NCBI RefSeq assembly: GCF_001311785.1
Contig: NZ_BBBX01000006.1
Span: 1-64,000 of the forward strand
Direction: 5' to 3'
Source: Lacticaseibacillus saniviri JCM 17471 = DSM 24301
GTDB lineage: Bacteria; Bacillota; Bacilli; Lactobacillales; Lactobacillaceae
DNA: 64,000 nt
Made by a program: the position numbers and the translations under genes. Below are positions 49,211 to 59,727 of this stretch, in pieces. Each line of letters starts with the position of its first letter. The stretch's first letter is position 1. The notes below the pieces were generated by a model. That model saw only the letters and a program-made list of their open reading frames with translations. It had not been told where the DNA came from and did not search any database.

Positions 49211-49363
49211 TCATTTGGCCTGCTGCCAGCGTTTCACGCCATACGCTACCAATTCACCGATGGCCAGACTCACGGCAACACTCACGAGAAAATGGCGCGT
49301 CCACAGCCCCACCAGAATCCCAATCACAACAATAATCCCGACAATGATCGAACGTTGATTCAT
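49211..49363 (-). CDS. 50-aa membrane protein
   Basis: ATG 49363 with AGGAGTGG upstream. MNQRSIIVGIIVVIGILVGL, then HFLVSVAVSLAIGELVAYGVKRWQ: two hydrophobic helices separated by WTRH, basic C-terminal end. Too small and plain to assign. Divergent from the antiporter. Confidence 0.65.
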   Translation of the reverse strand: MNQRSIIVGIIVVIGILVGLWTRHFLVSVAVSLAIGELVAYGVKRWQQAK

Positions 49364-49460
49364 TTTTCCACTCCTATATCCTTGACATTCATTCTCATTC
49401 ATAAATAATGCATACATAGATGCTCTCATGTTAGCATATTCCACTCAAACGGAGGCCATT

Positions 49461-51288
49461 ATGGCAAATATTGCATTACTCATCGTATTTCTCGCGGCAC
49501 TGGTCATCCCGCTGCTCCTAGCACGATTCCATATTACCCGCGTGCCTACCGCAGTTGCCGAAATCATTATCGGGATGGCGCTAGGCCCAAGTCTGTTGCA
49601 CCTGGTCAGCCCTAACGCCACGCTGAATCAATTGAGCAGCTTGGGTGTGGTCGTGTTGCTGTTCCTTTCCGGGATGGAAATCGACTTTGACCTATTCAAG
49701 CCGCAAAAACAATCCGGGCCCAAGAAAATTAGTCCGGCGAAGCTTGCCATCATCGGTTACGCGGCTGTTCTCCTGGCCAGTGCGGCCTTTAGTTTCTTAT
49801 TGAAGTGGCTGCACCTATTTGATGCGGCCGGGTTCGCCACGATTGTGTTTGCGACCGTGGCACTGGGTGTGGTCATCGCCGCGCTCAAGGAAAAAGAACT
49901 GCTCAGTCAGCCATTCGGGCAAACCATTCTATTGATTGCGGCACTGGGTGAAGTGATTCCGCTGATCAGTCTGACCGTCTACGCGGCAATCTTTGGTTCA
50001 TCAGACAAGAGCGTCTGGTTGCTATCGATTATTTTCGTCGTAGCGATTGTGTTGTTGCTGCGCTTCCGCCGGCCTTATCAGTTCTTTGCAAAAATCGACA
50101 AGAGCACGACGCAACTGGATATTCGCCTGGCGTTCTTCATCATCATCACCCTGGTCACCGTCGCCGAACAAGTCGGTGCCGAATCGATTCTCGGCGCCTT
50201 CTTAGCCGGCATGGTCATGAAGCTGCTGCGCCCGCGTGAGGAAACGCGCGATAAGCTGACGTCTCTGGGTTACGGCTTCTTCATTCCCATCTTCTTCATC
50301 ATGACCGGAGTCAAAATCAATCTGCCGGCACTGCTCGCTGATCGTCAAAGTGTCCTGCTGATTCCTGTCCTGTTACTGGGCTTCATCATCGCCAAAATCG
50401 TGTTGATCCCAGTCTTCCGTTTGCGCTTCAAGCCACGCAATGCGCTCAGCGGGACGGCGCTGATTACAACAACCATTACGCTGGTCATTCCCGCACTCAC
50501 GATTGGCCGCAACCTCCACATCATCACCAGCCAACAGTCAGGGGCCTTCACCCTGGCTGCCATCATCACTTGTTTGCTTGCCCCGGTTATCTTCAGCAGT
50601 CTCTTCGTCGCTGAAGAACAGGACTTCAAGCGCACAGTGGTACATTTCATCGGGGCCAACATCATCACCATTCCGATTGCCCAGCAGTTATCCAAGGGAC
50701 TGTATGACATCTCCCTCTATACCGATAAACAGGGTAACTACAGCACCTACAACTCAGAGGCCAATATCAAGTTACTGCCGAGTTTCTCTCAAGGCGCCCT
50801 GAATGAAGCTGGTGCGTATGAGGCCGATATCGTTGTTCTCGGATACTTCGATCACGAGAAGAACTATCAGCTCGCACAGTGGGCATTGGCAGCCAAAGTG
50901 CCACGCATTATCGCCCGTTTTGAAGCGAAGGATGTTCAGAGCCAACAATTTGCGACACTGGCAGACGAAGGCGTCGAGATTTTTAATACCTTGGATGCCA
51001 ACATCTCCCTGTTGCGTAGCCTGATTGAGTCGCCATCCACCATGAAAATTCTGACCGATACCAAATCGGGTATTTTTGAAATCACGGTGCGCAACCGCCG
51101 TTTTGCTGGTCTCGAGATCAAAGACTTGCCGTTTGTCGACCATATCACCATCAGTCAGATCTATCGTGACGGGCAATTCGTCGCGCCACACGGTGACACC
51201 CAGATCTACTGGGGGCGACCACATTATCTTCTCTGGAGACAAGAACGACATTCAGGATTTGCGTCAAGAACTGGAAAAAATCAACTAA
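49461..51288 (+). CDS. Monovalent cation:proton antiporter-2 (KefB-like) with RCK domains, frameshifted at C-terminus
   Basis: Start ATG 49461 (GGAGG upstream). About 12 membrane segments: VPTAVAEIIIGMALGPSLL, LFLSGMEIDFDLF, ESILGAFLAGMVMKLL, GYGFFIPIFFIMTGVKI. Cytosolic TrkA-N-like part VVHFIGANIITIPIAQQL, IVVLGYFDHEK and RCK C-terminal FAGLEIKDLPFVDHITISQI. A G/C-run error near 51215 hides the true end GDHIIFSGDKNDIQDLRQEL, stop at 51288. About 609 aa. Exchanges K+ or Na+ for protons. Confidence 0.9.
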
Positions 51289-51328
51289 CGTGCTAAAATG
51301 AGTATATTCTAAGAAATCAGGTGTACAA

Positions 51329-52233
51329 ATGAAACAAGGGACAACAATTCTCACATTGGACAACGGGTATCACCTCTGGACCAATACCCAAGGCGAAGGC
51401 GATATCCATTTGCTTGCGCTACATGGCGGCCCTGGCGGCAATCATGAATACTGGGAAAACTTCGGGGAACAACTCGCTGATTTGGGCGTTCAGGTCCACA
51501 TGTACGACCAACTGGGCTCATTTTATTCCGACCAACCCGACTACTCCGATCCAGAAATCGCAGCGAAGTATTTGACCTATGATTACTATCTGGATGAAGT
51601 CGAAGAAGTTCGGCAAAAATTGGGTATCGACAAGTTCTACTTAATCGGTCAAAGCTGGGGCGGCGCACTCACCATGCTCTATGCCTTGAAGTACGGTCAA
51701 CACTTGAAGGGTGCCATTATTTCATCCATGGTTGATAACATCGACGAATACATGGTGCACATCAACCAGGTGCGTGAAGAAGCATTGCCACCTTCAGCCG
51801 TTGCCTACATGAAGGAACAAGAAGCCAAGGGTAACTGGGATGACCCACAATACCAAAAGTATGTGGATGTCTTAAACGCAGGCTATGTCGACCGCAAACA
51901 GCCACCTGCAATCAGTCACCTGATTTCGACCATGGCGACCCCTGTCTACAATGCCTTCCAGGGCGACAACGAATTCGTTGTCACTGGTAAGCTCAAGGAC
52001 TGGGATGTCCGCGATCAAATCCACAACATCACCGTGCCTACCTGTTAACGTTTGGTGAACACGAAACCATGCCATTGAAGTCTGCACAGCGTATGGCCGA
52101 AGTGATTCCACATGCACGTCTGGTCACAACGCCAGATGGTGGTCACCACCACATGATCGATAACGCCCCTGTCTACTTCGATCACTTGAAGACTTTCATC
52201 AAGGATGTTGAAAAGGGCCAATTTAACGATTAA
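51329..52233 (+). CDS. pip: Proline iminopeptidase, frameshifted near C-terminus
   Basis: About 301 aa. HGGPGGNHEYWENF (oxyanion loop), YDQLGSFYSDQPD, nucleophile LIGQSWGGALTMLYALKYG (GxSxGG), then after a base error near 52045 the acid in FGEHETMP and His in TPDGGHHHMIDN. Releases N-terminal proline from peptides; part of peptide nutrition. Probably cytoplasmic. The structured element E starts four bases after its stop. Confidence 0.93.
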
Positions 52234-52236
52234 AGA

Positions 52237-52347
52237 GTGTGACCAGGCCCGGTTAGCAATCGAGCACTAACGGACTTTGAGCAGCATGGCGGGTTTTGCC
52301 ATGAGCGAAAAGTGAGTTAGGCGGAGATTGTTGGGCCTGGGAACACG
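52237..52347 (+). repeat. Structured intergenic element, copy E
   Basis: GTGT-GA-CCAGGCCC (52237-52250) pairs with GGGCCTGG-GA-ACAC (52333-52346), with GA opposite GA as in tandem sheared G-A pairs. Inside: CGGTTAG...CTAACGG (52250-52273) and CATGGC...GCCATG (52285-52303). ACTTTGAG (52274-52281) is shared with copies C and D. It is followed by a terminator at 52368-52410. Confidence 0.7.
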
Positions 52348-52367
52348 TTTAGGGTGCGAACCCACGC

Positions 52368-52410
52368 AAAAAGCCGCGACAAACCTCAATCAGGTTTGTC
52401 GCGGCTTTTT
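52368..52410. terminator. Terminator between pip and the MFS gene
   Basis: AAAAAGCCGCGACAAACCT and AGGTTTGTCGCGGCTTTTT around a five-base loop; A and T runs on both sides, so bidirectional. Confidence 0.92.
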
Positions 52411-53588
52411 AAATTATTTTCCTTGCGTGCCAACCAGAGCACTGAAATCAGTGCCAAGGCTGACATAATCAATGATGCAATTGGGGTCCATTGTAGGCCC
52501 AAGCTATCCACAATCCAGCCACCGGATGTCGAACCGAACATGATCCCGATGTTGAACGCGGAGATGTTGAGTGCGGATGCCATCTGAACATCGTCAGGTG
52601 CCAATTTTTCTGCCGCTTGCATGGTGTAGAGCTGAAGCCCTGGCACATTGATATAAGCCAAGACACCCAAGACAACGACCAAGATCAACCCGATGCCTTG
52701 ATTCATCATCCAAATTAACATGGCAAGCATCAACACGATGTTCAGTGTGAACATCACCGTTAGCGCGCGTAAAGGCTTGATATTAGCAAAGTGACCACCC
52801 ATCACGTTCCCCAATGCAACAGCCAGGCCGTATGCAACCAGAATAAAGACGATGACGGTTGTGCTAAAGCCCTGCTTGCCCAAAATGGCGGTCAGATACG
52901 TGTAGACCGGAAAACTTGACCCATATCCCAGCGCGGTCGCAATCATCGCTACCAGGACAACAGGCGTCTTCATGAGTCGCATAATACTCCCCCGCTTAAT
53001 CGGTGCGGGCATTGCGAGTTGACTTGGGACTAAGACAAAATTAGCGACAGCGCCAATCAAACCAACGGCAGCAATCACGAGGAATGAGATGCGCCAACTC
53101 GCGTGCTGGCCAATAAATGTTCCCAGTGGGACACCAGTCACCGTTGCCACAGTCAATCCCGTGAACATGGCCGCAATCGCCGAGGCGCGCTTTTCTGGTG
53201 TCACAACGTTAGCCGCAATCATCGTGGCAACTGACATGAACAAACCGTGCGCAAAGGATGCGACGAGCCGCCCGGCCAGCAAAATTGGAAAGGTTGGTGC
53301 GGCGGCAGTCAGGACGTTACCGATAATAAACACGCCCATAATCAGCATCAAAAGTTGCTTGCGTTGAATGCGTCCTGTTACAGCCGTCAGCAGTGGCGCG
53401 CCAATCACAATCCCACCCGCATAGATAGATACGGTCAGGCCAGCAGTTGATAAGCTGATCCCAAATGTTTGGATAATGAGTGGCATCACACCGACACTGA
53501 TAAATTCCGTTGACCCGATTGCGAAGGCACTAATTGCCAGTGCCATCAGGGTTAATGTTGGTGCAAAGGTTGTTTCCCGTTCTTCCAT
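52386..53588 (-). CDS. MFS transporter (AraJ/YdhP sugar or drug efflux type)
   Basis: 400 aa, 12 hydrophobic segments, AGGAGG upstream. FAIGSTEFISVGVMPLI is the family's first-helix signature; GAPLLTAVTGRIQRKQLLM is loop 2-3; ASFAHGLFMSVATM and MSALALISVLWLARK follow. The last residues run into the shared terminator, so the true end may lie a few codons earlier. Substrate unknown; divergent HxlR regulator suggests induction by a toxic compound. Confidence 0.88.
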   Translation of the reverse strand: MEERETTFAPTLTLMALAISAFAIGSTEFISVGVMPLIIQTFGISLSTAGLTVSIYAGGIVIGAPLLTAVTGRIQRKQLLMLIMGVFIIGNVLTAAAPTFPILLAGRLVASFAHGLFMSVATMIAANVVTPEKRASAIAAMFTGLTVATVTGVPLGTFIGQHASWRISFLVIAAVGLIGAVANFVLVPSQLAMPAPIKRGSIMRLMKTPVVLVAMIATALGYGSSFPVYTYLTAILGKQGFSTTVIVFILVAYGLAVALGNVMGGHFANIKPLRALTVMFTLNIVLMLAMLIWMMNQGIGLILVVVLGVLAYINVPGLQLYTMQAAEKLAPDDVQMASALNISAFNIGIMFGSTSGGWIVDSLGLQWTPIASLIMSALALISVLWLARKENNLKSRDKPD

Positions 53589-53617
53589 GATGTCCTCCTA
53601 GTAGTTCACATTGATTT

Positions 53618-53677
53618 ACTTACGAAAAGTAATTATACTGGGTAGAGTCGAAATCACAATTACGCACTTTTAAGTAA
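53618..53677. promoter_or_regulatory. HxlR-type operator region upstream of the MFS/HxlR pair
   Basis: ACTTACGAAAAG (53618-53629, part of TTACTTacgaaAAGTAA) and TACGCACTTTTAAGTAA (53661-53677) match the two blocks at 27991-28026. GTACC repeats (53683-53697) follow. Probable binding sites for the adjacent regulator. Confidence 0.6.
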
Positions 53678-53720
53678 CATAGGTACCCCGAAGTACCTGT
53701 CATGACAAGGAGGACTCTGA

Positions 53721-54103
53721 ATGACTGAGAAAGTCTATAACATCGGCGTCGAGAACACGATGGAAATTATCGGCGGCAAATGGAAACCCATCATTCTGTG
53801 CCATCTACGCCATCAAACGATGCGCACCGGTGAACTGCGGCGCGCCATACCCCAAATCACGCAAAAATGTTAACGCAACAACTGCGCGAACTCGAAGACG
53901 ACGATATCATCACACGGCGGATCTATGAACAGGTGCCACCAAAAGTCGAGTACAGCCTGTCACCACTCGGCGAAACGCTCGCGCCTATTTTGAATCAGCT
54001 CTGTGAATGGGGCGAAAACAACATCGATCGGCGCCGGCGCGATTGCGGTGAAACCATTCATCTGCTCAACCGCGATGATGTGCCAACACTCAAGGCCAAC
54101 TAA
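53721..54103 (+). CDS. HxlR-family transcriptional regulator, frameshifted
   Basis: ATG 53721 with AAGGAGG. MTEKVYNIGVENTMEIIGGK, WKPIILCHL; one A is missing in the A5 run at 53864-53868, after which MLTQQLRELEDDDIITRRIY and YSLSPLGETLAPILNQLCEWGE complete the winged helix. About 127 aa. Close in pattern to the regulator at 28044. Cys at about 30 and in LCEWG could sense electrophiles. Confidence 0.9.
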
Positions 54104-54110
54104 ATCCACA

Positions 54111-54144
54111 AAAAAAGGAACTGCATAATCGCAGTTCCTTTTTT
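54111..54144. terminator. Terminator between HxlR gene and nucleoside importer
   Basis: AAAAAAGGAACTGC and GCAGTTCCTTTTTT with a six-base loop; serves both convergent genes. Confidence 0.93.
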
Positions 54145-54192
54145 GCTTGCCAAACAATATAAATTTGTCTTTTGTCACAGCCTGTTTTTCAC

Positions 54193-55152
54193 TTATCGGC
54201 TCTTCACAAATGTCGTGCCATCCGCGGCTGGTGCCTTGGATTGACCGATGAAGGCCACCAGCACAATGATGGTAATCAGATAAGGTGCCAACGTGAACCA
54301 CACGTTAGGAATCCCACCGATAACCGGAATGTACTTACCGATAATGGCCAAACTCTGAGCGAAGCCGAAGAAAATCGCTGCACCCATCGCACCGATGGGA
54401 TGCCACTTACCAAAAATCATGGCGGCCAAGGCCATAAATCCCTGCCCCACAATGGTCCCAATGCTGAAGTTCAAGGTGATGCTCTGGGCCATAATCGCAC
54501 CCCCGATACCACCGAGTAACCCCGAGATCATCACACCAAAATACCGATACTTGTAGACCGAAATTCCCAGTGAATCCGCCGCTTCAGGATGTTCCCCGAC
54601 GGAGCGCAGACGCAAGCCAAAACGAGTTTGCTTTAACAGCCACCAGGCGATAATCGCAATCACAATCCCAATATAGGCAATCACGGATGTGTTCGTGAAG
54701 AAGATTGGGCCAATCAACGGAATCGCGGACAGACCAGGAATAGACATGGTAGCCAGTGGATGTTGAATGATATCCGTTTGGCCTTTGCCGTCAAATAACA
54801 ACTTGGTCAAATAGATGGCCAATGCGGGTGCCATCAGATTCAAGACTGTCCCACTGATGATGTGGTCTGTGCGCCAATTGATGGTGGCCACAGCGTGAAT
54901 CAGCGAGAACAGTAACCCGATACCGCCACCGACCAACAAGCTCACCCACGGCGTTGCACTGCCCAATGACGAGCCGAAGAATAGATTGAAGGTGACACTC
55001 GCAAAAGCGCCCATCACCATGATGCCTTCCAACCCCACGTTGACGATGCCGGCACGTTCAGAGAAAGTACCGCCAAGCGCCGTAAAAATCAATGGTGCCG
55101 AGTAAATCAAAGTGGTTGAAATCACGGTCAATAATAAGGTGTTTAAGCTCAT
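54193..55152 (-). CDS. nupQ: Nucleoside ABC transporter permease (BMP family, NupQ-like)
   Basis: 319 aa from ATG 55152 (AAAGGAGG upstream). BPD_transp_2 permease: SAPLIFTALGGTFSERAGIVNVGLEGIM, GLLFSLIHAVATINWRTDHI, FGLRLRSVGEHPEAADSLGI (EAA-like coupling loop), GQGFMALAAMIFGKWHP. About 8-10 segments. Pairs with NupP to import nucleosides. Start overlaps the end of nupP by 4 bases. Confidence 0.92.
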   Translation of the reverse strand: MSLNTLLLTVISTTLIYSAPLIFTALGGTFSERAGIVNVGLEGIMVMGAFASVTFNLFFGSSLGSATPWVSLLVGGGIGLLFSLIHAVATINWRTDHIISGTVLNLMAPALAIYLTKLLFDGKGQTDIIQHPLATMSIPGLSAIPLIGPIFFTNTSVIAYIGIVIAIIAWWLLKQTRFGLRLRSVGEHPEAADSLGISVYKYRYFGVMISGLLGGIGGAIMAQSITLNFSIGTIVGQGFMALAAMIFGKWHPIGAMGAAIFFGFAQSLAIIGKYIPVIGGIPNVWFTLAPYLITIIVLVAFIGQSKAPAADGTTFVKSR

Positions 55153-56234
55153 TTTGCCGCCTCCTTTACCGCTTTTTTCTTTCGCCAACCGCGACCGGTC
55201 TGACCCAAATACCGAATCAGGTAGTTGGCCCCGACGAAGAAGATCACCGCGGCAATCACGATGTCGACAATTTCTGGTGGCGTTGTGGAGGCGATTGAGA
55301 TATTCAGGCCGCCGATTTTGAGAATCCCAAACAATAAGGCTGCGAGAATAATCCCAAACGGTGAGCTACCCGCCAACAGCGCGACTGACATGCCATCAAA
55401 CCCAATTGGTGGCAAGGCCGTGTTCACGATGATGTTCTGGAAGTTACCTAACCCTTCCATTGCACCACCCAGACCGGCCAGTGCGCCTGAGATGAGCATG
55501 GCCATCACGATTGTGCGCTTCGTCGACATGCCCGCATACCGCGCGGCATCTTGATTCATCCCCACTGACTGGATTTCAAAGCCCAGTGTCGTGCGCTTGA
55601 GCAGTAACCACACCACAACCACGGCCGCGAGTGCGATCAAGATACCCCAGTGGAACGTTGAGTTCTGCGTGAGCTGCTCCAGAAATGGCGTCCGTAGTCG
55701 TGCTTGGACGGGAATCGTTTTGGAATAATCGCCATCGCCCACCGCCAACACGTCTTTGACAATCGCATTGGTGCCATAGAGCGCGATGTAGTTCAACATG
55801 ATGGTCGTAATCACTTCACTGGTACCAAACATGGCGCGCAACCAACCGGCAATGCCGGCCCACAGTGCACCAGCTAACGCCCCGGCGATAATCGCCCCGG
55901 GCAGTAACAACCAGCCCGGCAGACTTGGAAACCACAACGCGAACGTCACGGATACCAGCCAGCCGACCAGTGCTTGACCCGCTAAACCGATATTGAAGAA
56001 GCCGGCTTTGTTGGCCACCGCGAACCCTAATCCGGTCAGAATGAGTGGTGTGGCACTGCGCAAAACTTCCCCAATCGCGTTCGGGCTCCCCAACGCGCCG
56101 GTAATCAGCGCCAGATAATTGCTGACAGGATCAAACCCTGATAGCAACATAATGATGGCACCGACCAGCAGCCCCAAGATCACTGAGGTCACTGGAATCC
56201 AGATACTATTGAAATTCATCTGTTTAATTCGCAT
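55149..56234 (-). CDS. nupP: Nucleoside ABC transporter permease (NupP-like)
   Basis: About 361 aa from ATG 56234 (GGAGG upstream). SATPLILTGLGFAVANKAGFFNIGLAGQ, WLRAMFGTSEVITTIMLNYIALYGTN, LGFEIQSVGMNQDAARYAGM and GFDGMSVALLAGSSPFG are typical of the first permease of BMP importers. Overlaps nupO by 11 bases. Confidence 0.92.
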   Translation of the reverse strand: MRIKQMNFNSIWIPVTSVILGLLVGAIIMLLSGFDPVSNYLALITGALGSPNAIGEVLRSATPLILTGLGFAVANKAGFFNIGLAGQALVGWLVSVTFALWFPSLPGWLLLPGAIIAGALAGALWAGIAGWLRAMFGTSEVITTIMLNYIALYGTNAIVKDVLAVGDGDYSKTIPVQARLRTPFLEQLTQNSTFHWGILIALAAVVVVWLLLKRTTLGFEIQSVGMNQDAARYAGMSTKRTIVMAMLISGALAGLGGAMEGLGNFQNIIVNTALPPIGFDGMSVALLAGSSPFGIILAALLFGILKIGGLNISIASTTPPEIVDIVIAAVIFFVGANYLIRYLGQTGRGWRKKKAVKEAAK

Positions 56235-57761
56235 GGGTGACCTCCTTATCTGCAATGCGTTCGCCCGCCATCATCAAGCCAATCTCTTGAACCGTGACCT
56301 CGTCAACGCGAGCACCACCGACCAATTGCCCCTGATGGATGACGGCAATGCGATCGGACAACTGCCGAATCTCATCGAGCTCATACGAAATCAAGAGGAC
56401 GGCATGCCCTGCCGACCGCGCCGCCATAATTTGACGGTGCACGAACTCAATGGCACCGACATCGAGCCCACGCGTCGGATTCACCGCAATCAACACACCG
56501 GGGTTGCGACTGAGTTCACGCGCGATAATCAATTTTGTTGGTTCCCACCCGATAATTCACCCGCATGTTGCCAGACGCTCGTGGTACGAATATCGAATTG
56601 TTCAACCAGTTTTTCGGAATCATCAATCATCGCTTTTTGATTCAAGTAGCCGTGATTGGCAAATGGTGCAAGATGATACGTCTGCAGGTGCATGTTATCG
56701 ATTAATGTCATCGGCAGAATAAGCCCATCCTTCTGGCGATCTTCAGGAATATGGCCGACGCTTCGTGGATGATTTGGCGCACACTGGCATTGGTCATGTC
56801 ATTGCCATTGATGTGAATCTGGCCACTTGCGACCGGTGACAGGCCCGTAATTGCGCGCACCAATTCACTTTGACCGTTACCATCGATTCCCGCCAGCCCG
56901 ACAATTTCACCGCCGCGGAGTTCAAGCGATACGTCATTCACACGTGGCCGCTTGTTGTGATCCAAAACCGTCACATGGTCGAGCGCTAGTAACACGGGGC
57001 CTTCTGGCATGGTTTCATGGTGTTGCGTGAGATCAATCGGCCGACCGACCATCAATTCCGCCAATTCTGCCGTTGTTGTGTTTGCCATCTCAACAGTCGC
57101 AACGACCTTCCCGCGACGAATCACGGTGGTCACGGCCGCGACGGCCTTGAGCTCCTGTAACTTGTGTGAGATCAGAATGACGGCCTTGTCTTCATCCGCC
57201 AGCCGCTGAAAAATCGCCAACAGTTCGGCGACTTCTTGCGGTGTGAGCACGGCGGTGGGTTCATCAAAAATCAAGATGTCCGCATCCCGATAGAGCACCT
57301 TCAGGATTTCGACCCGCTGCTGCATTCCCACGGAGATCTCATCGACACGCGCATCCGGATCGACCTGTAAGCCGTATTGTTCGGATAAAGCGACGATGCG
57401 TTCGTGGGCCTGTTTACGATTGAGTTGACCGTGCCGCAACGGCTCGTCACCCAAAATAATGTTCTCGAGCACCGTGAAATTCTGCACCAACATAAAGTGC
57501 TGATGCACCATCCAATGCCGAGTCGTGTTGCATCTTTTGCGGAGTTCAATTTGACGGGTTTACCGCCCACCTCGATGGCACCACTGGTCGGCTGATAAAT
57601 GCCGGATAACATGTTCATTAATGTCGTTTACCGGCACCATTTTCACCCAACAAGGCATGCACTTCGCCGTAACGAATCGTCATATCGATGTGGTCATTCG
57701 CAACAAAGGTGCCAAAAATCTTGGTGAGTTGTGTCAATTGAATGGCTGTGGTATTTGCCAT
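56224..57761 (-). CDS. nupO: Nucleoside ABC transporter ATPase with two ABC domains, frameshifted
   Basis: About 512 aa after joins near 57625, 57520, 56760 and 56530. Start [20 protein letters not shown] (57761). First ABC: Walker [22 protein letters not shown], signature [15 protein letters not shown], Walker [13 protein letters not shown]. Second [20 protein letters not shown] (modified Walker A), [10 protein letters not shown]-like loop, SGGNQQ signature and [13 protein letters not shown]. The double-domain form is usual for BMP-family importers of nucleosides. Confidence 0.9.
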
Positions 57762-57782
57762 AAATAATCCTTTCTAGAAAAT

Positions 57783-57816
57783 AAGGCTGCACATCACGAG
57801 TGATGTCACAACCTTA
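57783..57816 (-). terminator. Attenuator between the binding protein and nupO
   Basis: AAGGCTGCACATCAC (57783-57797) pairs with GTGATGTCACAACCTT (57800-57816), one bulge; TTTT follows on the minus strand. It sits between the first and second gene of the operon and would let more binding protein be made than transporter. Confidence 0.75.
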
Positions 57817-57836
57817 TTAACGCGATTCAATTTGAT

Positions 57837-58879
57837 TTACTTCAATTCACTTGGCTTGTTGAAAACCGTAATCTTGCCATCGATAATCTGTTGCTTGTAG
57901 TCTTGAACGGCCTTCCAGGCATCATCGCTCATGTTACCGCGAGTCAGGTCAACGCCCTTTTCCTTCAAACCATAAACTTCTGTCTTACCAGCAGGGAACT
58001 TGTCCTTCTTAGCATCATCCGCCAGCTTCTCAACAACAGTCCCAACACCCTTCAAGGTGGAGGTCAGTGTCAGGTTACCGCCGTCGTATTTACCTTCATT
58101 ATTCTGATCGAGGTCGACCCCGATAACCCAAACCTTCTTCTTCTTGATTTGGTTCTTCGCAGCGGAGAAGACACCGGCACCGGTACCACCTGCTGCTTGA
58201 TAGATCACATCTTCATCGTTGTTGAACATCGCATTGGCTAATGCTTGCCCAACATCAGGCTTGGTGAAGGAGTCCGCATACTTCACGTCGACCGTGATTT
58301 TCTTGTTCACGGCTGCGACACCCTGACGGAAACCAGCTTCAAAACGATCAATCACGGCACCGTGTTGGCCACCGATGAAGCCGACCTTGTTGGTCTTGGT
58401 TGTCTTCGCTGCGGCAACTCCAGCGAGATACGCCGCTTCATTATCCTTGAACGTCACACTCGCCACGTTCTTGGCATCGATCACATCATCAATAATCACG
58501 AATTGGGTCTTAGGATTAGCTTTGGCTGCGTTCTTGATCGCACTTTCGAGCTTATAGCCAATCCCGAAAATAGTTGCATATTTGGCTTGAATCAACTTGT
58601 TAATGTTCGGTGTGAAGTCAGCGTCTGAATTGGATTGCGCGTAGTTGTAACCACCCACACCCTTCTTCAGGCCATTCTTCTTACCCCACTTCTCTAAACC
58701 TTCCCAGCCGCTCTGGTTGAATGACTTGTCATCAACCCCGCCGCCATCAGTGACCAACGCCACTGAATGCTTCGCGTCTGACTTACCAGATTGTCCTGCC
58801 TGCTTACCCCCACAGGCAACGAGTACCACCGTTGCTGCTGCCAACATTGCCAAACGCCTAACTTCCGACCAAACTTCAT
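57837..58879 (-). CDS. BMP-family nucleoside-binding lipoprotein, frameshifted in the signal peptide
   Basis: Start 58879 (AGGAGG upstream). A base error near 58858 splits the signal; corrected it reads MKFGRK..RRLAMLAAATVV then LVACGG, a lipobox. Mature part: ALVTDGGGVDDKSFNQSGWEGL, YATIFGIGYKLESAIKNAA, KVGFIGGQHGAVIDRFEAGF, DVIYQAAGGTGAGVFSAAK, GVDLDQN. These are BMP/Med (PnrA-type) marks for purine nucleoside binding. About 347 aa, first gene of the operon. Confidence 0.92.
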
Positions 58880-59050
58880 TGATTGTTCCTCCTTAGGTTT
58901 TGTAACAACTTTGTATATGCAGAATACCATGATACAGCGTTTTAAACAATAACAATATCTAATATAAATTAAATAATGTTCGTATTTGAAAAAAGTTAAA
59001 CAAACTCGATTTGTGATACACTTAAGACACTATATTGGGAGGGGAAAACC

Positions 59051-59710
59051 ATGAAACCGATTACTGTTTACTTGGTGCGCCATGGGCAAACTTGGTTCAA
59101 TCGCTACAACAAAATGCAAGGCTGGTCAGACTCACCACTGACCCCATCAGGCATTGATGACGCCAAACTCGCCGGGCAAAAACTCAAGCACATCACGTTC
59201 ACAAACGCTTACGCGAGTGATACCACTCGGGCCACCAACACAGCCAAAATGATCCTGGCTGCTAACTTCAATTCCCATACCGAATTGAATATCACCCCAC
59301 ATTTCCGCGAACAATTCTACGGCTATTACGAAGGTGAAGACTCACCCAAAGCTTGGTACGCTGTTGGCCAACCTCATGGTGCTCGGACCTTCAGTCAGAT
59401 TATCGAAAAGTTCGGTGTTGACGCCTCGAAGAACTTCATGCATGAAGCCGATCCGTTCCACGAAGCGGAAGATGCCCTCACCTACTGGAATCGCCTGCAA
59501 AAGGGCTTCAAGCAGTTGCGCGAAGAGAATCAAAACGGCGACAACGTCTTGCTTGTTAGCCACGGGACCACGATTCGCAGCATTGTCGATAAGTTCGGTA
59601 AAGAAGACGGCTTTGTGGTGACCGAGAGTCCCAAGAATGGCTCCATCTCAAAGATTCAACTCACCGATAGCGGCATTCACGTCCTGAGTTATAATCAGCT
59701 CGAACTGTAG
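59051..59710 (+). CDS. Histidine phosphatase (phosphoglycerate mutase-like)
   Basis: 219 aa, GGGAGGGG upstream. YLVRHGQTWFNRYNKMQGWSDSPLT (RHG motif with nucleophile His), YASDTTRATNTAKMIL (Arg), REQFYGYYEGED and VLLVSHGTTIRSIV (second catalytic His). Length and the Phe/Tyr-rich insert fit the broad-specificity phosphatases more than glycolytic Gpm. Substrate unknown. Confidence 0.9.
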   Translation: MKPITVYLVRHGQTWFNRYNKMQGWSDSPLTPSGIDDAKLAGQKLKHITFTNAYASDTTRATNTAKMILAANFNSHTELNITPHFREQFYGYYEGEDSPKAWYAVGQPHGARTFSQIIEKFGVDASKNFMHEADPFHEAEDALTYWNRLQKGFKQLREENQNGDNVLLVSHGTTIRSIVDKFGKEDGFVVTESPKNGSISKIQLTDSGIHVLSYNQLEL

Positions 59711-59727
59711 CCACTGATATATTTCGC

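Noticed and set aside
54145-54192. Sixth copy of the structured element (GGCTGTGACAAAAGAC on the minus strand)
   Set aside because: Only the first block is present; CTTTGAG and the GGAAC end are missing or too far, so it may be chance or a remnant.
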